Positions 35,889-50,800 are shown, counted from the stretch's first letter. The stretch is 64,000 nucleotides of DNA from Cladorhizidae sp. MBARI D1340-BT2 (GCA_028752905.1 JAQNBH010000015.1:10363622-10427621), one strand, 5' to 3'. Notes: generated by a model not told the origin, from the letters alone. Translations and numbers: made by a program.

Positions 35889-38800
35889 CTGCGAGAACGA
35901 AGAAAAAAGGTCGAAGGAAGGTCACACGGAATTGGCTATATACATATTGAAATAGCTAAAACAACAAAGGCATCAAATTTTTGAGTCTTCTAAACACACT
36001 TGAGTGTCAGGGGACCATATCCTTAGTCTAATGACCACACACCCACTGATGGGCCGCCTAAAGGGATTAACACCATAGAACCACAAGATCACATGCACAC
36101 ACAATAGATAGTGTAACCATATTAGGCAATAATTCTCATGTCATGTTCACATCATTTCCTTATTTAGTCATTTATGTGCTGGAGCCAGCCAGCCCTATAA
36201 AAGGGATTGACTAGCTCATAATGACGAGTTTTGTTGGACCATCTCTACCTGTACTGCATAAACTAACCTTCAAGTGCTACATCCCTACTCTAGTGAGGAC
36301 AGACCTGCAGTATAAGGTATCCATTCCTCACAATGAGTTAATCTTCTATACACACACACATGAGTCTTCTACACACACACAACACGAGTCTTCTGACGAG
36401 AAAAATGAGCAGACGACCACATGGGCCCACTTTACGCACAAGAGTCAATGGTGGACATAGTCAATGGTGGACATAGTATAAAGAAACAGTAAACCAAATA
36501 CAGTATTGGAACGTATTCATCACGCTTGATGCACACAACGCTAGATCAATGCATGTACCACCACACACAAACATATACTTAGGCCCTTTAAACTTTCACA
36601 TGGAAGAAATATGTGACATTGTTTTTGCCATAAAAGTAAGCACATTAAGTGATGTAGCTGACAGGTTGTTGTACACACATATATGACGACATGAAGCCCT
36701 TCCAGTCATTCATACCAAATTAAGTCAATACTCACAATTTTTGGTGTACCATAGCACTGCATTATTCTGGCGTGGTGTACCCTGGGAGTACATGCAGTCT
36801 CCTGACCCACGCACTCTTCCTATATACCATAAATGAGGTGCAGTGGAAGTGATTTTGTGCTACTTCAAATACCTGAAGTTTGCTGATGCCTGGAATCAGA
36901 TCCTGGTAGATGATAATCAGCACTGAGCTGTAACTAACTTGTGAATTTCCAACTCCATTCAAACTTCAACTCCACCGATAGAGACTAACACACTCGGACA
37001 TTTGTTTAAACCTACAAGCACTGACAAGTCACTGGCAAAGTCTTGAGCCTGGCTGCACAAGTTTGCTGAGTGCCTATCATATCTGAAATCAATCCTAGTC
37101 AGCATTGAGCTGTAGCTGTAACTAATTGTTATGCTTGAATAACTTTTGTGAATTTTCAACTCCATTCAAACTTCAACTCCCCCGATAGAGATAGAGACTC
37201 ACACAGTCAGACATTTGTTTAAACCTACAAGCACTGACAAGTCACTGGCAAAGTCTTGAGCCTGGCCAGTACGAGCATTAGCATGAATATCCCATTAGCT
37301 ATGGACCTTATTTCTGGGTTGCTTGAGAAGGCACTCCTCTTCTAAGTCTTCTTAGCTGGTGCCATGATGGCTCTGACACCTTGTTGCTGGAAACAAATGC
37401 AAGGTACTGTGGCAAGCCGAAGCACCACGCCAAGTCTTTCAATTATATGATGATAAAAGTGTACAATGCCAAGCCTTTAATTGATAAAGTGTACACCAAG
37501 CCTGTAAATGATAAAGGGTACACCAAGCCAAGCCTTAAGTGTACCATGCCAAGTCTTTCAATTATATAATGATAAAGTGTACAATGCCAAGCCATAAAGT
37601 GTACAATGCCAAGCCTTTAATTGATAGTGTACCATGCCAAGCCTTTAATTGATAGTGTATCATGCCAAGCCTTTAATTGATAAAGTGTACCATGCCAAGC
37701 CTATAATTGATAAAGTGTACAATGCCAAGCCTTTAATTGATAGTGTACCATGCCAAGCCTTTAATTGATAAAGTGTACACCAAGCCTGTAATTGATAAAG
37801 GGTACACCAAGCCAAGCCTTTAATTGATAGTATACAATGCCAAGCCTTTAATTGATAAAGTGTACCATGCCAAGCCTTTAATTGATAAAGTGTACAATAC
37901 CAAGCCTTTAATTGATAAAGTGTACCATGCCAAGCCTTTAATTGATAAAGTGTACAATACCAAGCCTTTAATTGATCAAGTGTACAAGGCCAAGCCTTTA
38001 ATTGATAAAGTGTACAATGCCAAGCCTATAATTGATAGTGTATCATGCCAAGCCTGTAATTGATAAAGTGTACACCAAGCCAAGCCTTTAATTGATAAAA
38101 TGTACCATGCCAAGCCTTTAATTGATAAAGTGTACAATGCCAAGCCTATAATTGATAGTGTATCATGCCAAGGATAAAGTGTAAGATGCCAAGCCTTTAA
38201 TTGATAAAGTGTACAATGCCAAGCCTATAATTGATAGTGTATCATGCCAAGCCTGTAATTGATAAAGTGTACACCAAGCCAAGCCTATAATTGATAAAAT
38301 GTACTTGATGCCAAGCCTATAATTGATAGTGTATCATGCCAAGCCTGTAATTGATAAAGTGTAAGATGCCAAGCCTATAATTGATAGTGTATCATGCCAA
38401 GCCTGTAATTGATAAAGTGTACACCAAGCCTTTAATTGATAAAGTGTACCATGCCAAGCCTATAATTGATAAAGTGTACTTGATGCCAAGCCTATTGATA
38501 GTGTATCATGCCAAGCCTGTAATTGATAAAGTGTAAGATGCCAAGCCTATAATTGATAGTGTATCATGCCAAGCCTTTAATTGATAAAGTGTAAGATGCC
38601 AAGCCTATATTGATAGTGTATCATGCCAAGCCTTTAATTGATAAGTGTACACCAAACCTGTAGTTGATAAAGTGTACACCAAGCCTGTAATTGATAAAGG
38701 GTACACCTTGCCCCAAGCCTTTAATTGATAAAGTGTACACCATGCCAAGCCTTTAACTGTACTAAATTATATGATGCTAAAATGCAAAGCCCAACTTACA

Positions 38801-41800
38801 CGGCTGCCCACCGGACTCCTTACAACACAATGGGGTGGTTGTTGTGAAAAGAAACGCATGTTTGACATTCAGTGATAAAGGAAGGCTTTCTTTGACTATG
38901 TACTTGGAAGCAGCTTCCCCTTGAAGTACACAAGCACACCAAGAGTGAGGTAATCAGGCATTGCCTACTAACTGATGATGAAACTGTCAGAGTACTGAAG
39001 GGAAGACCATCCAGCAGCCGTATATCATCAACCTATGGAACAGTGTTAAAAATCCTGCAACTACCATCCACGTTATAATGCTATCTCAGCAAAACAGTTG
39101 ACAAAATCCCAAATGCTCATGCAAGTAGAAAGGTCAGGGTTTGATCATCACGTTTACTCAGCTGCCTGGTTGTAGAAGCAGAAGGAACTCAACTTGCTAG
39201 TGTAGTAGGTAGGAGCCATAACAGAGCACAAGGTTCAGTCTTAGCTTCAGCATCACAATGTCCCCCCTCTCACGCCAAACATCCAGTCATCAAAATGTTC
39301 CACCCTCTTACGCCAAACATCCAGTCATCCAGTCATCAAAATGTTCCACCCTCTTACGCCAAACATCCAGTCATCACAATGTCCCCCCTCTTACACGTTC
39401 AGCTGCACCTCTTTGGCAGCCTTCCTAGCTCTATCCTCTTCTTCACCATCTTTCTTTCTTCTCCTCCTTGGGTCTCTGAAACACGCATCACATTTTTCCG
39501 ATAACTGTTGCATATATTCTTCCAGCTTTATTCAGTTTCATTGAAACTATCACTTATGTGGCAGAGCAGGCGCATCACCAGCATCTAACTCCGTACACTA
39601 CTATTAGTCCGTGTACTATGGGTCCACATAGTATAGCGGAGAATCTAAATTCAGTATATATATGAGAGCCAGCTGAGTGTGCAGGGCTGATGGAGTGAGC
39701 GATGGTTAATGACAGGGATGATAGAGTGAGTGATGGTTAATGACAGGGCTGATGGAGTGAGTGATGGTTAATGACAGGGCTGATGGAGTGAGTGATGGTT
39801 AATGACAGGGCTGATGGAGTGAGTGATGGTTAATGACAGGGCTAGTGATGGCTAATGACAGGGCTGATGGAGTGAGTGATGGCTAATGACAGGGCTGGAG
39901 TGAGTGATGTGTTAATGACAGGGCTGGAGTGAGTGATGGTTAATGACAGGGCTGGAGTGAGTGATGGTTAATGACAGGGCTGATGGAGTGAGTGATGGTT
40001 AATGACAGGGCTGATGGAGTGAGTGATGGCTAATCACAGGGCTGATGGAGTGAGTGATGGCTAATGACAGGGCTGATGGAGTGAGTGATGGTTAATGACA
40101 GGGCTGGAGTGAGTGATGGTTAATGACAGGGCTGATGGAGTGAGTGATGGCTAATGACAAGGCTGATGGAGTGAGTGATGGTTAATGACAGGGCTGGAGT
40201 GAGTGATGGTTAATGACAGGGCTGGAGTGAGTGATGGCTAATGACAGGGCTGGAGTGAGTGATGGTTAATGACAGGGCTGGAGTGAGTGATGGTTAATGA
40301 CAGGGCTGATGGAGTGAGTGATGGCTAATGACAGGGCTGATGGAGTGAGTGATGGTTAATGACAGGGCTGGAGTGAGTGATGGTTAATGACAGGGTTGAT
40401 GGAGTGAGTGATGGCATCAGAAGGCTGATACGATCCAAAAACATCCTCGGCTAACTCCATGAAAATGTGACTGTAAATGTCACAGTGAGGTGTTGTCCGC
40501 CATTACATGATGATACGGTTCTCTCTGAAAGAGTTATAACTTGGCACTATTGCGAAGTTCACTTTGGTGCCATGGCGAAGTATGATGCAGGCAATTAAAA
40601 AAAAATTCAATGGTGATGTATGTTATAACTTGGCACTATTGCGAAGTTCACTTTGGTGCTATGGCGAAGTATGATGCAGGCAATTAAAAAATATTCAATG
40701 GTGATGTATGTTGAGCTTCCAATCCTGTCTTTGGTATACAATCCATGCAGAAGCTGACAGGAATTCCAGGTCATCATGCATCGCTTGTTGGCCGACAGAA
40801 TTATCACAGAGTATTGAAGGGAAGACCATCCATAGCAGAAAGAACTTAAGACATTTTTCTTCTTTGATCTGTTTACATCTTCAGTCATGTTCTCCATCAT
40901 TAGCAGTCTCTCCTCTAATGCAGCCAGCCACAGCTGTCTTTCCTCTATACACCAAACATGTAGCCATTCTCCCTTGCATTTGTTGTCCGAGGGGAGTAGC
41001 AACAATGGCAGTACCCTCAAGACACTGTGTCTTTTGCCGAGCTGTTTCTACATGGCAAGTCCAAACTCTATGTCGAGGTATCGAGTAGCTATGTCAGAAT
41101 GAAACTCCAGCATCCCTTTCCTGACAGCCATTTAACTATGCAGCCTGTTATAGCCGGGTCTTGCAATCTTTCCTGACAGCCATTTAACCGCAAAGCCAGT
41201 TACACCCAGGTCTTCCACTAGCTCTCTGAAGAGATTTCCCCCCACTAAGACGATCATTTCCTTGTTTGTGCAAGCCTACCTGATACAAAGCAGGTGAACC
41301 ATTCTCAACTATAGAGATATAGCACAGATAAGGCCATGTGTGACAAGACCAAGATTTCAGTCCCACTCCCCAGGGCTCGCTTCCCCCACTCACTTCCCAG
41401 CGAGGGCTCGCTTCCCCCACTTCCCAGCGAGGGGAGGGCTCGCTTCCCTCACTCCCCAGTGAGGGGCTCTCTTCCCTCACTCCCCAGTGAGGGGCTCTCT
41501 TCCCTCACTCCCCAGTAAGGGGATCGCTTCCCTTACTCCCCAGAAAGGGGATCGCTTCCCTCACTTCCCAGCGCGGGAGGGCTCTCTTCCCTCACTCCCC
41601 AGCGAGGGGCTCTCTTCCCTCACTCCCCAGCGAGGGGCTCTCTTCCCTCACTCCCCAGTGAGGGGCTCTCTTCCCTCACTCCCCAGTGAGGGGCTCTCTT
41701 CCCTCACTCCCCAGTAAGGGGCTCGCTTCCCTCACTTTGTTGACCACACAAATCATAGCCATTTACAACTTCAGTGTGTGAGAGAGAGAAGGACGAGGTG

Positions 41801-44800
41801 CTCTGAAGAGGAATCCATCCCAATCAAGGAAAGTGCTGGTAAGTGCTGCAAGATCGGATGAGATGAAGGGAGATCTGGAGAGTCACCAAGCTGAGCTGCA
41901 GGGCCACCCTCGCCAAAGTGACATGTTCGCAGAGCAGGGTGACATAGCCAACAAAACAGGCGAGTTAGACTTGTGGACTTCAACATGCATGCCGACTTTT
42001 ATCATCTGAGCCTAGGGCTTGCTATTCCTCAGACAGAGTCTATCATAGCAATCAGGATATGGCTGGGCCTCATTTCAATCTCAACCACCAATACTCTGCC
42101 AGTTTATGTTGAAGTGGGCTATAGGAGCATTCTCAATGACTTCAGGCTAGTTACAACCTCATGGTTGAAGCCACAAGAACGGCAATTATTGGCTCAATGG
42201 GCATCTGGATAACGGCAAGCAAATCATGAAGCCAAAAGCTGTTTATTTAGTGATCGCCAAATTCACCTGTTATTTCATTATATACTAGCTTAGACACCCA
42301 CACTCTGCTGTGGGAGTGATATATATATATATATAATTATATATATATACTAGCTTATACACCCACACTCTGCTGTGTGATATATATATATATACTAGCT
42401 TAGACACCTGTGGGAGTACTAGCTTAGACACCCACAGACACCCACACTCTGTTGTGGGAGTACTAGTTAGACACCCACACTCTGCTGTGGGAGTGATATA
42501 TATATATATATAATTATATATATATACTAGCTTAGACACCCACACTCTGCTGTGTGATATATATATATATACTAGCTTAGACACCTGTGGGAGTACTAGC
42601 TTAGACACCCACAGACACCCACACTCTGTTGTGGGAGTACTAGTTAGACACCCACACTCTGCTGTGGGAGTGATATATATATATATATAATTATATATAT
42701 ATACTAGCTTAGACACCCACACTCTGCTGTGTGATATATATATATATACTAGCTTAGACACCTGTGGGAGTACTAGCTTAGACACCCACAGACACCCACA
42801 CTCTGTTGTGGGAGTACTAGTTAGACACCCACACTCTGCTGTGGGAGTGATATATATATATATATATAAGCTTATACACCCACACTCTACTAGGTGAGAG
42901 TGCTATATATATATACAGTATATACTAGCTTAGACACCCACACTCTGCTGTGGGAGTGATATATATATATATATATACTATATACATACACATTACTAGC
43001 TTAGATACCCACACTCTACTAGGTGAGAGTGCTATATATATATATACAGTATATACTAGCTTAGACACCCACACTCTGCTGTGGGAGTGATATACATGTA
43101 TATATATTATATTACTAGCTTAGATACCCACACTCTGCTGTGGGAGTGATATATATATATATGTACTAGCTTAGATACCCACACTCTACTAGGTGAGAGT
43201 GCTATCGCAGATGCAGAAAGGAAGCTCCAGGAAGCTATAAGAATGCTGAACAGGAACACCACAAAATGATGATCAGCTGATCAGCTGATTCAGGTGTCAT
43301 CACACACTTTCAGACATCTTATCTTTCTGAAGAATGAAAAGTTGGTTATGCTTTATTAGCGACCAAAAAAAAATTCCCCCAAAACTTCACTAAATTCTAA
43401 ACTTTTTTTTTTTTTTTTTTTAACACTTCCTGATCAACCCTCGACCTACTCACCAAGTTTGGTTCAAATCTGTTCAGGCATTTGGCCAGGCATAAGCCAC
43501 ACACATGCAGACAGACATACACATGCAGACAGACATATACGCCATACACATGCAGACAGACATTTTCAACTTTTTACATGTGAAATTACTTGCTTATCAT
43601 GACATTTTGTGTGTGAAGCCACTGGATAGGATGTTGTTATCAGCAGACCACTAGACCACACGACAGAGGAACACTTCATGCTGGACCTTACACTTCAATA
43701 AAGAGAGAAAGAGCATGTTGAGGAGTGTACAGTTTGCTTCCATCAGTTACAGTTCTCTCTCCTCTACGAGTATGCAGCCAGTTCTCTCTCCTCTACGAGT
43801 ATGCAGCCAGTTCTCTCTCCTCTACGAGTATGCCGCCAGTTCTCTCTCCTCTAATGAGTATGAAACCAGCAGTTCTCTCTCCTCTACTGAGTATTCAGCC
43901 AGTTCTCTCTCCTCTACTGAGTATGCAGCCAGTTCTCTCTCCTCTACTGAGTATGCAGCCAGTTCTCTCTCCTCTACTGAGTATGCAGCCAGTTTTCTCT
44001 CCTCTACTGATTATATTTGCACCTAGTTCTCTCTCCTCTACAGATTATGCAGCCAGTTCTCCCTCCTCTACGAGTATGCAGACAGTTCTCTCTCCTCTAC
44101 TGAGTATGCAGCCAGTTCTCTCTCCTCTACTGAGTATGCAGCCAGTTATCTCTCCTCTACTGATTTGCACCTAGTTCTCTCTCCTCTACAGATTATGCAG
44201 CCAGTTCTCCCTCCTCTACGAGTATGCAGCCAGTTCTCTCTCCTCTACTGAGTATGCAGCCAGTTCTCTCTCCTCTACTGATTATATATGCCTAGTTCTC
44301 TCTCCTCTACTGAGTATACAGCCAGTTCTCTCTCCTCTACTGATTATATTTGCACCTAGTTCTCTCTCCTCTACAGATTATGCAGCCAGTTCTCTCTCCT
44401 CTACAGATTATGCAGCCAGTTCTCTCTCCTCTACTGAGTATGCAGCCAGTTCTCTCCAGTTGACCTTCACCAATTCACACTTTCTTTTGTTTAAGTTCAT
44501 ATTATTCAAGACGAGCGACCTGTTCATAGCTGTCTAGTCCTCACTCTGCTGGAGACAGTAGCAAATGCTGTTCCAGAGACAAGCAACCCCCAAGCTTTAT
44601 TCCTCTGCCAATAACATGAATCCCATCTCACTTCCACGGTAACTATGTCAATGTTCACCACAAACATGTTAGGTATTCAGTCAAGACCATGCTACAGCTG
44701 TTCAATAAAAAGCTGTAGCCCTTTGTCAGCTATTGGCCCAGCCACCAGCCACTGCTTCAGACTTGCCCATAAATACTGTGTAGGTCCATCACAAAACAAT

Positions 44801-47800
44801 ACATGTCAAGCAAAGTAAGAAGTTACTTCAAATCATGTGTGTGTACTGTACTGAGTACACAACTCTGTTGATGGACTAGCTGCACTCTATTGAGTGGGAA
44901 GGGACTACACTAGTATATGTGCATATACATATACTGTACTGAGTACACAACTCTGTTGATGGACTACAGTATAACTGCACTCTATTGAGTGGGAAGGGAC
45001 TACACTAGTATATGTGCATATACTGTACTGAGTACACAACTCTGTTGATGGACTACAGTATAACTGCACTCTATTGAGTGGGAAGGGACTACACTAGTAT
45101 ATGTGCATATACATATACTGTACTGAGTACACAACTCTGTTGATGGACTACAGTATAACTGCACTCTATTGAGTGGGAAGGGACTACACTAGTATATGTG
45201 CATATACTGTACTGAGTACACAACTCTGTTGATGGACTACAGTATAACTGCACTCTATTGAGTGGGAAGGGACTACACTAGTATATGTGCATATACTGTA
45301 CTGAGTACACAACTCTGTTGATGGACTACAGTGTAACTGCACTCTATTGAGTGGGAAGGGACTCTAGTACAACAATGAACTGCACAGAAAAAGAGTGAGT
45401 TCCTACTGTGCAGACCATAGCATCACAGTGTGCACTCTGTATTCAAGGATGGCATGCTGTCTGCACACTCAGCCCAAAGTATTTGCTTAAAAAAGCAAGT
45501 GACCTCTGATCTCTGTCTGACCTTGCCAATTGTAATTACAATTGTAATTGCATAGTGCATGCACTCTCGCGGTTGGATCCATCCAAGTTTCCTGCTTGAC
45601 TCCTCCTGACTTGTAGTCCCTGTGAGTCTAGTGTGATAATTTGTGAGATAATTCTCAGCCTCATTATAGAACTTCCTGTGGTGTAATAGACAGCTGGCAG
45701 CAACCACAACCTCCAGATGTGCTATATGTTCCATCCAATAATCTGCCATTGTGCAGCACAATCTATGAATTCGTAGATTGGATGACAATCTATAGATTGT
45801 GCTGCACAATCTATGAATGCCTTGCCTGCCAATCAATACGCTTCAAAACATGGTAGCATATTAACACCCTTTGCAGCAGAAAAAAACAGAGAAAGCAACT
45901 GAGAGTGTAATGATGTAGAAAAAAGTGATACACTGTACAGCTGTACTGAGAAAAAGTTCCACATGGACTTGGCAGATAAAGAACTAAGTGACATGGCAAG
46001 TGTAGTAGCTAGAGCAAAAAATGAACTCTGTCAAAAAAGATATAATGCACAGTTTGTAATACCACGAACACTCGCACAACTGCTATAGTCCCCAAATGTA
46101 GAGAAACTTGCCGCTCTTCTCCCTTCTTCTCTTTTCATGGGAGTAGTGCGGGCTTTGTAAATTCCCGTCGACTATCCCATATTGTGTGGGTGGGTTTGGA
46201 TATTTGGCTTGCACACTCACTCAGTATAACTAGTCGATAATAAGTACTGGTCGATATGTTCCATCCAATCTATTAATCTGTTGCAAAAGGTGTTAATATG
46301 CTACCATGTTTTGAAGTGTATTGATTGGCATTCATAGATTGGCATTCATAGATTGTGCAGCACAATCTATAGATTGGCATCCAATCTATGAATTCATAGA
46401 TTGTGCTGCACAATCTATAGATTGGGCAGATTCATAGATTGGATGGAACATATATATCACTCCATTGGTTTGACCAGATCTCAAAATGGCAGAGCCCTCC
46501 CCAAAACAACAACAACAACAACAACAACAACAAAGCTGATATCTGAGCTAAAACTCACATCAACAGCTTTTTAGCTACCTAAGCGGGTGACTGCAGCCAA
46601 TAGGAGCTCCACGAGACACTAAGTTTGCCTTGAAGCCTTCGCTGAGGCAGTAAGTTGGGAGCAAAAAAACACATCGAAGGTGTGAAAAAACTGGAAATTC
46701 ATCCTCAATGATCAGAGCTCTACATCCCCTCCTCCCCCATCCCTCCCCCCCCCCCCCCCCTTCCCCCCTCCCCTCCCATCTCCGCAGACAGACACACACA
46801 GATATATAATAAAAATGCACGTCCAGACTACTCTGGTTCTTGATTACGGAATAAAGCAGTTGGTGAGGATCAGCTGGTGAGCAGTTCTGTCAATGATGCA
46901 ACCAAGATCCGTGCTGTATTATAAGCAGAATGGATGGCCTTGCTCAATTCTGCTGTTTGGTTTGTGCAGTCTCACTCTCGGGAAACTACTACCAAGTCCA
47001 AAGAAGGATTTAGACAATCCTCTTACCAAAGCACCTGCTGCTTGGTTGGTGGAGTTATCCTGCAATTGTTGCCAAGTCCTTGAAGGAGACTGTAGCTGGC
47101 AATACATGGGCACAGTCCACAATAGCAACAAGACATGGCATATGCTGATATGTGTAGTGTCCAACAACAATAAGGCTCCGAGTCTGACTCTGTAGAACTC
47201 TGCGTAATCCTCCACCACTCAACTTTATAAAACAAAAACCAATAACAACTTTGAAGCAAGAACATGGTCGAAACGTCGAGAGAATACAATGATTATTGGG
47301 AAGGCTATAAAAATGTTATATAATATATATACTTAGAAGGTACATGTAGTTTGCTGGTGAAGGCTACAAATAGTGCTCAATGCTGTGTTAAAGCAGAGCT
47401 ATCGATAGAAAAGTATTGGGATGGCTAGTCCTACTATAGTTTCATGCTAGATTGCATTAGCAGGAAACTATAGTAGGACTAGCCATCCCAATACTTTTCT
47501 ATTAGAAACAAGATTGTGCAAAACACAAGTTAGATAAAAACCTTTTATATACCATTTAATTAAAATCACATACACCTATACCAATTATAAATGGTAAAGG
47601 ATCATTAACAGGTTGCAGTCCATATGGGTACAGTCTTCCTTTTCTTACCGATACAGTCGTGTGATTTTAAATAAAACACCTTTGCTCTCATTTCAAGTTG
47701 TTTTTCAAGTTGTTTTTCGTTTGTCTCTGTGCATTAATTGTCTCTGTGCATTATTAGAGGGAGGACTCAACTTTTTTTATTCTTTTCTAAAAAATAAAAA

Positions 47801-50800
47801 AAAACAATAATAAAAAAATATGTATATTATATACAGTATATGTATATATAAATGCCATAACTGCTTCATCCATTTTCAATAATTTTGGTCTCAAAAGATA
47901 GCCGTTTCTGTGTGCTTTGCAATGATAGGTACACAGTGCAATCTCGCAAATCCTCGCAAATCCAATGGAGATCGCAATTAATATACTAGGCCTGTCAGTT
48001 CCAAGTGGTTTAGGTTCGTACATACAGTACAGCGCCAACCCAAACAGCTGTTTGTAGTGTAGGTACATGTTCAAGTTTTGTGGTGTGAACAAGTAAGTTA
48101 AAAATTTCCAGGACTTGAATTTACAATATAGTATGTGCATGTATCTTTGTAACCCAGCCTGCAGTATACAAGTACTATACACATGTATAATTAGATAAGG
48201 CCTACTTGTGGTGTTTGAGTTAAGAGTGTACGAGTTGTTATTAGAGGAGTCCACAAGACTTTTAGAAGCTCAGAGTTGCTGGACCAGATTGGAAGCAAGT
48301 CTTATACAGTGCTCTGTGAAGAGTGTGGAATTAGCCAGTCTACCATCTCTGACGTTGAAAAGACGGAGTCCTCACTCAGACAGTGCAAGATCACAGATAT
48401 GGGAGTGAAGCTACCAGTGAAGATAATGAAACTCGGGCAGGATGAAGAGCTTGAAACAGCTTTACTTGTGGTTCAAGCAGAAACGAGAGGAGGGAACCAC
48501 GATCACAGGAATGACATTGCAGACTAAGGCCTGCGATGCGAGTTATACAAACAGTTGAGCGAGTGTCAGGGTGAGGGAGCTGTCATGGAGTTCAGTGCTT
48601 CGTCTAGTTAGATGTGGATGTCATGCCAATGACATATTATTAGGCAGCTTTCATTGCAGGAAGGGAAAGCTATCAGCTGACAAACCAGCTGCTGATAAAT
48701 TCATCCCCATGTTCCAAGCTTTCGTCAGGGACAGTGGCTTACACTCTCGACCAAGTTTTTAACTGCGATGAGACTGGCCTTTACTACAAGCCTCTCCCAC
48801 AGAAATCTCTGGCTGCCCACTCTGAGGAGTCTGCTGATGGGCGCAGGATGCAGAAGGAGCGGATCACCATCAATGCGTGCTCAAACGCTAAGGTAAAATA
48901 AAGTTCCCTAGAAAAGCAAAGAGTCCACGCTGCTTCAAGAACATCAATCGTGATCACCTGCCTGTGGTGTGCACTAACTAGCTTCAAGAACATCAATCGT
49001 GTCACCTGCCTGAGGTGTACACTAACCAGAAGAATGCTTGGGCCAATGCAGCTTTGTCCACCGATTGGTTCCAGAAGAAGTTGATTCCTAGTGTGCAAGC
49101 CAAGCTCAGGAAGATGGTCTAGAACCCAAGGCTGTTCTCTTGCTTGATAACTGCTCTGCACATCCCGACAAAGAAGAGCTTATCTCTGCAGATGGCAAAG
49201 TTATCGCCAAATTCCTGCCTCCCAATGTTACTTCTCTGATTCAACCAATGGATCGAGGTGTTCTGGAGGCAATCAAGCACTGGTATAGGAAGAAGACTCT
49301 TAAAGAACTTGTTCTTCGAGATGAAGATGGCACATCCATTGTCGACTTTTTAAAGGGAATCGAGACACTGAAAGTGTCAAGGATCACTGCAGCCTCCGGG
49401 AGTGAGATCAAAGAGAAGATCCTCCCGCTCTCTTGGAGGAAGATTCTCCCTATGGAGGAGGAAGATGAGGAAAGCCTAGACAGAAGCCGACCCTTCTTCA
49501 GTTGAGTACCCCTCCTACTTCCAGGTTCTTGGGCAAGATTTGGACGAGAGCAACATTAGGGAGTGGGTGCAGGCAGACACCAGTGACAATGGTGGGGAAT
49601 GGCTGCAGGCAGGCACCAGTGACAATGGTGGGAGTGATTGCAGGAAGACACCAGTGACAATGGTGGGGAATGGCTGCAGGAAGACACCAGTGACAATGGT
49701 TGGGAATGACTGCAGGAAGACACCAGTGACAATGGTGGGAATGGCTGCAGGCAGGCACCAGTGACAATGGTTGGGAGTATTGCAGGCAGTACCAGTGACA
49801 ATGGTGGGGAGTATTGCAGGCAGGCACCAGTGACAATGGTGGGGAGTGGCTGCAGGAAGACACCAGTGACAATGGTGGGGAGTGGCTGCAGGAAGACACC
49901 AGTGACAATGGTGGGGAATGGCTGCAGGAAGACACCAGTGACAATGGTGGGGAATGATTGCAGGCAGACACCAGTGACAATGGTGGGAAATGGCTGCAGT
50001 GCAGGAAGACACCAGTGACAATGGTGGGGAATGGCTGCAGGAAGACACCAGTGACAATGGTGATGCTCACTTGAGCAATGCCGAGTTAATTTCAGAAGCG
50101 ATAAGCCCCAACTCACATGAACCTGATGGTGAGACAGAGAGGCAATAGCTTACAAATTACTGGCTTAAGTTTGTTAGGGGCATTATTGGCTCTTGTGGTA
50201 TATGATCGCGGCTTAGTTGAGAAGCGAGGGTTGTATTTAAATTATGTCGTTTATACTTTTTTTAATTCGGGTTGACTATGCCCCCCAAATGGGTGTAAGA
50301 CTCGAACTTACAAATTACTGGCTTAGCATATTTACCTTTGAGTTTTGGGTTATTGGGGTTTGTTTCTGGAAACCAATTCCCACATTACAGGCATAACTAA
50401 AATTAAAAAAATCATAACAAAAGCATGCCCCGTTACGATAACATTATATAAGGACAATTTTAAACTCTTCAGTTACTTATATAAAGTTATGAAAATGGTT
50501 TGATTCAGAGTTGTTAACTACTTATTTTGGCTGCACCTCCAGGACATCGCAATTCTCCTCCACTCCATTGATTCCACATGGACGTGCTGTCAACGTGTTT
50601 GATTGCTTCATAGCTTGGCTGCAGAAGCATGAGGAAGCAAGTGCCTATAACAGACATACACTATGCGTATGACCTTCGTGAGCTCGCGGCAAAGAAATGA
50701 CTGACCACTATTAGCTAACTGACTGTTTAGTTTATTGTAATGCACTGTAGTAGTTACATGTACACATGTAGTACTATTACAACTGCATTACAATATAGTG

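Noticed and set aside
37824..38063. Plus frame of repeated decapeptides ([10 protein letters not shown])
   Set aside because: Exact by-product of the 30-bp array; neighbouring units of other lengths break the frame.
40607..41088. Overlapping 126-137-codon frames on both strands
   Set aside because: Part lies in the 90-bp duplication; no recognisable domain and no exon-like boundaries.
42285..42785. 166-codon minus protein
   Set aside because: Produced by the 177-bp higher-order repeat; contains long Ile/Tyr runs from (ta)n.
45423..45836. 137-codon minus frame
   Set aside because: Its start lies inside the foldback element and no domain or splice context is visible; perhaps an old mobile-element fragment.
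49498..50116. Long minus frames opposite the 36-bp array
   Set aside because: Antisense shadows of the transposase-tail minisatellite.
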